In this document: one piece after another, positions 58,136 to 64,000 of the stretch | Position numbering within the stretch: the stretch's first letter is position 1 | How the letters are laid out: each line of letters starts with the position of its first letter | NCBI GenBank assembly: GCA_011109175.1 | Contig: RDEW01000045.1 | Location: 45,067 to 109,066 of the forward strand | Direction: 5' to 3' | DNA from: Dicyema japonicum | Taxonomy: Eukaryota > Dicyemida > Rhombozoa > Dicyemidae | DNA length: 64,000 bases | Position numbers and translations under genes: made by a program | Notes under the pieces: generated by a model | Database searches by the model: none | Told to the model about the DNA's origin: nothing | Seen by the model: only the letters and a program-made list of their open reading frames with translations

Positions 58136-58417
58136 TTAATAATTTTTAGTCAAAGTACGCGGTCCTACCCAACGATTTTTTGATTGTTCCACTCGCTGTT
58201 GAAACGTCTGGTTCCCTTGAGCCTGCAAAGCTGGAATTCTTGAGTCGTCTAGGAAATAGACTTCTGCACGAACGGGAGATCCCCGTTGCTTGCTATCATG
58301 AGAGGGAATAACTACGCATACAGGACGGGCGGTGTATAATATTTTGTTTTTTTTAAATTTTTTTATTAATAAATCAATTTTATTTATAAATTTTTTAGTT
58401 ATTTCATCTGATTCCAC
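58136..58417 (-). CDS. Hypothetical protein, possible exon
   Basis: A 93-codon minus-strand frame with a Lys-rich N-terminus and a later ARPVCVVIPSHDSKQRG and PVRAEVYFLDDSRI segment. I do not recognise it. It is followed upstream in the same direction by 58470-58760, and the two could be exons of one gene. Confidence 0.35.
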   Translation of the reverse strand: MESDEITKKFINKIDLLIKKFKKNKILYTARPVCVVIPSHDSKQRGSPVRAEVYFLDDSRIPALQAQGNQTFQQRVEQSKNRWVGPRTLTKNY

Positions 58418-58469
58418 GACCTGTTAGTCGGAAGGCTGAGGTGGGGACGTAATCAGGTGATTCCAGGGT

Positions 58470-58760
58470 TCATCTCATATCGGTGTTTTTTCTTGATCCA
58501 ACAAACTCTCGATAGGTACGTTTTGATTTTTCACGTGAAATACAAGTGGCGCCTGACCTTCTTACAAGGTCCTCGAAAGGGGTTGCCCGTGTCATAACTT
58601 TGGTTATTTCATAAACAGATTGGGTGGCTCTTGATTGAACAATACCATGTTTTGTATTCCGGAAATATCTACTTAATACTGTGATGCAAGGGGAAGATAT
58701 ATTATCACCAAAAATTGTAAGCCTGGGGTTAATAATAATAACTTTTACCTTCCGAGGCAA
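58470..58760 (-). CDS. Hypothetical protein, possible exon
   Basis: The minus-strand frame contains LTIFGDNISSPCITVLSRYF and TRATPFEDLVRRSGATC. A perfect micro-intron candidate of 26 nt (GTAAAAG...CCCCAG) sits at its start, 58724-58749, with an open upstream frame (NFNQSTFFCLGR). This supports a real multi-exon gene of unknown function; a retroelement is the alternative. Confidence 0.4.
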   Translation of the reverse strand: MPRKVKVIIINPRLTIFGDNISSPCITVLSRYFRNTKHGIVQSRATQSVYEITKVMTRATPFEDLVRRSGATCISREKSKRTYREFVGSRKNTDMR

Positions 58761-58819
58761 AAGAAAGTCGATTGGTTAAAATTTCCCCTCCCCAATCGGA
58801 TTTCTCTGCAGAGATGAGA

Positions 58820-59515
58820 GAATGCTCTATCCTACGACAGTGGGAACAATAGGAGACCACAGACGTTGGATGGCTCTATTGACTGTGGGAACTGGGATTA
58901 CCCAAATGTCTGACGTTTTTTTCTGTCTTCCTTTTTCGGATGTTGGCATCGTGTGCACTGAACAAGATGTGGAGTATTTGGACTCGCAGAAAACTTTTTT
59001 CCTTAAATCTTCAGATGCGCTTATATAACGCGTTCATACAACCAGTCCTATTATATAACTCGGGAACATGGGGAACATCAAAAACGGACCTTGACAGACT
59101 AGACACAGTTCATAAAAATCATTTGAGAAAAATTGCGGGAATCAAATGGACACAGATTATCAAAAACGACACTCTCTACAAATTATGTAAATGCAAACCG
59201 ATAAGCAGAGAAGTAATTGCCTCACGCTGCCGACTTTACGGTTCTGAGAATGGACGAAGTGATTCCTTGCAATCAAATTACGGAATTGGATTTCGGGTCG
59301 GCCAAGATGTACGCTTCCCCTTTGCCCGAATAACGATTACAAATTGGCGGTCAACTCAAAACTAGAGACGATCTTGAGGATATTCGTAAACGCGCAAGGA
59401 ACAGAGCTAGATGGAGAGGGCTGACTGGGAGGATAGTCGAGTATACGGTACGAGCGAAACCCTAGGCATTTTACCTGCTTATGGCAACGCGTGAGGGCTA
59501 TTAACTGACTTAATT
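58820..59515 (+). mobile_element. Non-LTR retrotransposon 3' third
   Basis: The plus strand encodes MRLYNAFIQPVLLYNSGTWG, DLDRLDTVHKNHLRKIAGIK, LYKLCKCKPISREVIASRCR, then a shifted GFRVGQDVRFP block. The 3' tail (CGAAACCCTAGGCATTTTAC) is shared with 7490-7790. The frame is fairly long and the copy comparatively young, but the RT is missing. Confidence 0.8.
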
Positions 59516-59544
59516 TTCTTGGTGATCCCGGGATTCTGAATAAA

Positions 59545-60182
59545 TAACCTTCGCCTTATTTATTTAACCCAAGACCACGGTAAAGCAAAACTAATTATTA
59601 CGTGATCCCGATGCATTCTAACAGAGACCTCATCTTTGCCCGGTGTTCTTCCCTCGTGCCCGTACATGAACGTACAGGACGGCTGACTGAATTTTCATGT
59701 CCACATTCTCGTGATCTGATGTCTAGTCTCATAAGGGCCTTCAGAGGCGTAGGTCCGGTTCGATGATCTTCACAAATCCAACGCTCCGTTACTCTGTAAA
59801 CCCTCTTTTGCATTTCTTCAATTTTCCTCATATTTGTTCAAGATATGGACGGTCTTCACGAGGCACATGCATATGAGAAACATGGCTCGATGTACTGTCT
59901 TTACACCTTCATCCGGACCGGGTGAGTACCACTCTTCCATATTCCCGATAAACTTTTCAATACGTTCAGTTTCTTCTCCCATTTCAATAGAATGTTTTCT
60001 ACGTGTAGTGTCAGACAGAGATGCATATCAATTGTCACACCCAACATCCTTTGACATCTGTTGAAAGAGATGCCGACCTTGTTTAACTTAAAGGTGACTC
60101 TCTTCCTCCCCAATCTTTTGTCAGAAGTAAATAGTGACGTAGACGACTTCTCTGCATTCTCTGTCTTCACATTTTCATGCTA
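59545..60182 (-). mobile_element. Family B retrotransposon 3' part
   Basis: Reverse-oriented counterpart of 11740-12385: FTSDKRLGRKRVTFKLNKVG, RMLGVTIDMHLCLTLHVENI, MQKRVYRVTERWICEDHRTG, PTPLKALMRLDIRSRECGHE, LLECIGIT and the shared 3' end. Identity to that copy is high (about 90% by eye). Confidence 0.85.
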
Positions 60183-60235
60183 ATTCAGATTTTTATTTGT
60201 GGTTTTTGCCATTTTTAACCTAGCGATTGCACACA

Positions 60236-60325
60236 AATATTTCCCTGTCCAACAAAACCAACAACAAATCTTAGAGCCACGAACCCTAACAAAGTAACAA
60301 AAGCTGTCAGGAAAATTATCAATAA
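60236..60325 (+). repeat. Direct repeat bracketing KDSR, copy 1
   Basis: AATATTTCCCTGTCCAACAA through AAAGCTGTCAGGAAAATT recurs at 62603-62690 with about 90% identity and the same orientation. It lies just downstream of KDSR. Confidence 0.7.
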
Positions 60326-60354
60326 AAATATTTTGCACGAAAATAGCCAAGCAT

Positions 60355-61535
60355 TCAGTTATTCTGGTCCCTTTCCTTTCGTAAGTGAATTTTCCGCACT
60401 ATTCTGTCAAAGTGCCACAAATAGCATAGTCCAACCAGTCTTAGAGTCCCCATGAAAATAAACTAAGTAAACAGAAACGGAAAAACCTGAAACAGAACCG
60501 AAAGAACCGAGGAGGACCTAGACATCCCTGCTGTTAAATTAGCCACAAAGAAGCCATCAAGACCTACTGTACTGAAGTACTTCCCCCTTATAGAGTCAGA
60601 AAATATCCCTTCGGCAACAACAGCGGGGGAGAACAGCCCAGCCTCCTTGGAGATAGCAAAACACTCTTCATTCTAAACTAGCTCAACCAATTAAACTTTC
60701 ATGGTGATTTCTGTTTGGTATCCTTCAGTTTCCGTATCGGGGGAAAGGCTATAGTGATTCCGATGTTAAAAGGCTTAATCTACTCTAGCTTTACTCACGT
60801 GGGTAAACCTCCATTGAGAGAGCGTCGGCAAATCCTCTCAGGGCAAACTTACTGGCGGAATAAGCGGTGTATCCATGGAGGCCAAAGAGTCCAGCAATCG
60901 AGGACACAAAAACGAGCCTTCCGTGACGTTCTGACTTCATCGTCGGGAGAACAGCTTGAGTCAGGTTCACTGCCGTAAAGAGGTTTGCGGATATTTGACT
61001 CTGCCGTGACTTTCAAAGTAAACTTGAAAGCAGTCCTCACCTAGGGACTCGAATTGTCCTGGCAAAGCTGCCCCCGCACAGTTAAATACGTAGTCGATTC
61101 TTTTAATGCCCTGAATTAGCAATGTGATTACTTTTTTGGAGAGAAAATCATTGAGGACCGTTTTTATTTCATTAAGATCTCTGCTTAGGTCCAAGGAGAT
61201 GGTGGAAATTGACTAAAGTACAGGAAGATGAGTACCGAAGGGCTTCTCACTATTTTGGCGTAATTTTTGAGGTCGTACTCGGCCTCCCCAAGTTTTCCTG
61301 CTTTGAAAAACAAGGAGTACCGTGTTCCTTGCGATTATGATGATGTCAAATTTATGGAGGACGCAAATGCGGGCGAGGGCCTTTCCAATGCCACTGGAAC
61401 CCCCAGATATCTTAATTTCAGAATACATGGAGATACGATGACATTCTTGTCAGTTCCATTCGATTGCGTCGGCCTCATGAAAATTATTATTGCAATGCAA
61501 AGAAGAATTAAGGCGCAACCCAACAAAACGATCAT
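60355..61535 (-). CDS. KDSR: 3-ketodihydrosphingosine reductase
   Basis: Short-chain dehydrogenase of the ER membrane that reduces 3-ketosphinganine to dihydrosphingosine with NADPH. The ATG at 61535 opens a hydrophobic N-terminal anchor ([18 protein letters not shown]). Then come the nucleotide site [15 protein letters not shown], the [14 protein letters not shown] strand, catalytic [20 protein letters not shown] ending SASK (Ser and YxxxK), [11 protein letters not shown] and a C-terminal hydrophobic region matching the human protein. Introns: 61411-61436, 61298-61320, 61213-61235, 61111-61131, 61001-61023, 60780-60808 (29 nt), 60673-60696, 60463-60486. One base must be added at each of two runs, 61293-61296 and 60739-60743. 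The full family length is covered. Confidence 0.93.
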
Positions 61536-61539
61536 AATA

Positions 61540-62400
61540 ATTTAAATATTTAAAAATTATTTTTTATTAAATATTTTTGAAAATAATATTAATTTAAAAT
61601 AGTTTAAAAAATTTATTAGTATTTGAATTTATGTGTAAATAAAAGATTTTGTTATTTATATTAGAAAAATTAGCTGCGTGGTGCCATATGGTGCTACGTG
61701 GCTTATTAGTTGAGAATATCTCTTCCTACCCTCTGATGGCGTCATTGGATCAACCTTGCTCAGGAGACGTCTATGGCTGGCCGGCATTCAAGAGGATTAA
61801 GCTATTCATTCCACCAGTAGACAATTTCATTGTTTGCCGACGAGTTCTGGAATTTACCTCAGCTCCTTGAACAACGGTCTTGGAACAATTTTATTTTATT
61901 TATTATTTAAATAACAAACTTTGAGTGGAATGACCTGATCCAGATTTTTCCGGGTCGAGTCTCTCTGTTGTCCACTCCGGTGAAGGTTCCGTGTATCAAA
62001 GATGTTTCTTGAATAATAGTCAAGTGCGGAACCAGATTAGGGACTCACATCTATCAAAGGAGAGGGATGTTAATATTTCTTGGCCCTCTTCAAACTATTA
62101 GTAAGCAAAAATGCTCCTTGAGTTCTGCCTAAGATCAACGGGAAATGTGGTAGACCACATGAAAAGATGTGACGTAACGACGGATTCTGAGATGTATGAT
62201 TGTCAATAAAAATGTGTGAATTATCCTAGATTTTGGCCATTTATCCAACAAAGGTATGCAAATCTGTGTAAGTTATTTATGGTATTTTTCGTCGCTAGCG
62301 AAGTCCACATCTTTCTAATAGGAATACGTCGCACCTCAACCTTCAGACCAATTAAGCAGATATAAGACATCAGACACTCAAAGTGTTGAGCAAAGTAAGT
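61540..62400. other. Upstream region of KDSR with repeat pieces
   Basis: 61665-61770 carries part of the R2 element (GGTGCCATATGGTGCTACGT and GGCGTCATTGGATC) and 61915-62075 carries a truncated SINE. The rest shows nothing recognisable. Confidence 0.45.
61915..62075 (+). mobile_element. tRNA-derived SINE, truncated copy
   Basis: GGGTCGAGTCTCTCTGTTGT and CCACTCCGGTGAAGGTTCCG correspond to the box B region and following body of the family (compare 44160-44190). The second half continues to AGTGCGGAACCAGATTAGGG. Confidence 0.55.
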
Positions 62401-62419
62401 GTGAGATGGATGTTAGACC

Positions 62420-62490
62420 CACTCCACTGGAGGGGTTTCCACAGATGCAACTATGGACGTCTTTTACCTTTTATGTTGAAATTATCGTTC
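62420..62490 (+). repeat. Short dispersed element R2, partial copy
   Basis: Contains CCACTCCACTGGAGGGGTTT and CCACAGATGCAACTATGGAC, then TCTTTTACCTTTTATGTTGA, matching the middle of copies at 22500-22570 and 45905-45970. Confidence 0.6.
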
Positions 62491-62602
62491 ATTACGGTAT
62501 ATCTAGTTCCAATGATCGAAGAGAGACACATCATTTCCAAGCGTCATGATCATCCATATCTACCACAGTGAGAATGCTCTTAGTGGTGTAGGGAAGATCC
62601 AA

Positions 62603-62690
62603 ATATTTCCCTGTCCAACAAAACCAACAACAGATCTTAAAGCCACAATCCTAACAAAGTAACCAAAAAAAGCTGTCAGGAAATTTACTG
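62603..62690 (+). repeat. Direct repeat bracketing KDSR, copy 2
   Basis: Partner of 60236-60325. On the minus strand it is open and reads NFLTAFFGYFVRIVALRSVV, a hydrophobic stretch, but the other copy has a stop, so coding is doubtful. Confidence 0.65.
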
Positions 62691-62840
62691 GAGAGGAAGA
62701 GAAACCACATGAGGGGCTACAGTTAAGAAACTCAGATCCCTCACTTTGAGGCATCTAAGAGAATTATTACAAACTTATTGATTGGTGCTGTTAACAATTA
62801 ACAAAGGGTTTTCATGGCTGAACATAACGTTGATGGCATC

Positions 62841-63170
62841 TCAGCTATCTGTCGTGAGTTCGGTGGAATAGCATGTGATTCGTATGAGGAGATGAGTTGA
62901 CAATTTGCTCTTCAAGGGAAGTGATTCCCAATGATTAGAATAAATAGCCACATAATATTTAAGTTCAGTATCAAGAACGATTTTTGGACCCCTAGTTACC
63001 AAAGGAGAAGAATAAATCTGTCTGATTGTCCAAGTCGATGAGCAGGAATTTAATAATATACCCTCCAACTCCCAATTTCTTGTAAAAATAAATTTGTTGC
63101 TTTGGTAAATTCAAGTCCACTAAAAAAATATTTACGATTTAGGCCGCTTAATCTTGTAACAGTTTAAAAC
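62841..63170 (-). CDS. Hypothetical small gene with a possible intron
   Basis: The last 50 codons (RQIYSSPLVTRGPKIVLDTE onward, stop at 62841) can be joined across a GT-AG intron of about 43 nt to an upstream exon reading SGLEFTKATNLFLQEIGSWR, and possibly across a 16-nt intron to KIKRPK. I do not recognise a family. The position between KDSR and NOM1, same strand, fits a small gene, but the splice model is weak. Confidence 0.3.
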
Positions 63171-63231
63171 TCGACTTATCCCCAACATAAATCAAAGTAA
63201 AAAAATAAAACAAATTTATAAAATAATAATA

Positions 63232-64000
63232 TTAACATGAAAGTAATTTAATCAATTCTTCGATAGAACATTTAATTCCATTATCTACAAAATCGCAAAG
63301 ATAATTCTCCACAAAGTCCTCAAGCATCTTCTCAGTCCAACAAGACGAGTCTTCCTCATTACATCAAATACAGACATTCCACTACCAGACTTCAAAAGGC
63401 CAATAATAACCCCACTAATAAACTGAACATGTCGATCCCCAATATTTAGAAAGTTAATATGCTAATCTAACAAAAACACCCAACCTTCAGAACAGAGACC
63501 ACCGAAAGCTGTCCAGAACTCACAAAAAACACACACAAGTCAGCAAAGTTAGAAATACTCCCACCAAATGAACCAATGTCCTCCATCTTATCCCCCAAAA
63601 GCAGCTTAAACCGAATCTATGTTAGAGTACAGAAACAACCAAAAAATCCCGCTTAAACTGAAAGAGGGAATTCAGCAAATGAGCATAGTACGGGTTGTAT
63701 TCCCTTTCTCGCAAACAACAGTGGACTACCACGGACACAATCTGCCCGTCCACCTTCTCATTGATTGTCAGTCGTCTGAGTTTCTCGAAGGCGTCAAGAA
63801 AATCCTCAAATAAACAACAACACAACCTCACTGCTCATTACCAAACAGAAAATAGTCTTCTCAACCTGTGACCTCAAATTCTGTCTCCCTGCTGCAGCCA
63901 ATAGTCTATCACTGAACTCAAATCCAGCCAAAGACGCCAAATTCAGATCACCTGGGCTCTCAATATTCTCTGTAATGCTCAATATCAGCTCCAATGGTTG
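63232..64000 (-). CDS. NOM1: Nucleolar MIF4G-domain protein 1, C-terminal part
   Basis: Nucleolar protein (yeast Sgd1) with MIF4G and MA3 domains, needed for small-subunit rRNA processing. The gene enters from beyond 64000. Visible residues cover the MA3 domain: LLAAAGRQNLRSQVEKTIFC, LVMSSEDFLDAFEKLRRL, VVVHCCLREREYNPYYAHLL, SLFQFKRDFL, then FADLCVFFVSSGQLSVVSVL and a C-terminal EKMLEDFVENYLCDFVDNGI. The order and the EDFLDAFEKL and REREYNPYYA motifs match human NOM1 closely. Introns: 63805-63826, 63617-63639, 63462-63484 (22-23 nt). One base must be added near 63337-63338. The N-terminal MIF4G part is outside the window. Confidence 0.9.

Overview
The window looks like a piece of a small, AT-rich metazoan genome. 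The genes are animal-like (a PBC-class TALE homeobox gene, SCYL1, KDSR, PRORP, NOM1, ABCB7, PPOX, ribosomal protein eL13), use the standard code, and are cut by extremely short spliceosomal introns. I reconstructed 53 introns by hand; 48 are 21-26 nt long. Among animals this matches what is known of dicyemid mesozoans (Dicyema), so I infer a dicyemid. The inference rests on intron size plus animal gene content, not on a marker gene.

Host genes, left to right: a minimal secreted reprolysin-like metalloprotease (4712-5362, -); the mitochondrial ABC exporter ABCB7/ATM1 (14958-17062, +), tail-to-tail with protoporphyrinogen oxidase (17085-18654, -); a cathepsin L-like protease (24816-25973, -); protein-only RNase P, PRORP (31731-33294, -); ribosomal protein eL13 (41774-42413, -); a GNL3-like N-terminal fragment (about 45203-45373, +); SCYL1 (50727-53206, -); a PBX/Extradenticle homeobox gene (54616-55768, -); 3-ketodihydrosphingosine reductase (60355-61535, -); and the 3' end of NOM1 (63232 to beyond 64000, -). 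Several host genes need one extra base to stay in frame, almost always inside a homopolymer. The likeliest explanation is homopolymer under-calling in a long-read assembly rather than loss of the genes.

Most of the space between genes is wreckage of transposable elements: APE-type non-LTR retrotransposons of at least three lineages (endonuclease, RT and C-terminal parts), a lineage with a restriction-like 3' nuclease domain, a gypsy/Ginger-type integrase, hAT and pogo/Tigger DNA transposons, a tRNA-derived SINE, a second short dispersed family, and a dispersed repeat carrying degenerate telomere-like G-rich sequence. Nearly all copies have stops and frameshifts. Insertions are nested: a SINE sits inside the integrase gene and a pogo element lies between retrotransposon pieces.

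The host genes are unrelated housekeeping, developmental and secreted functions. The only pair with a plausible functional link is ABCB7 and PPOX, both mitochondrial and both tied to iron/haem metabolism. No operons, CRISPR arrays, rRNA genes or convincing functional tRNA genes were seen.
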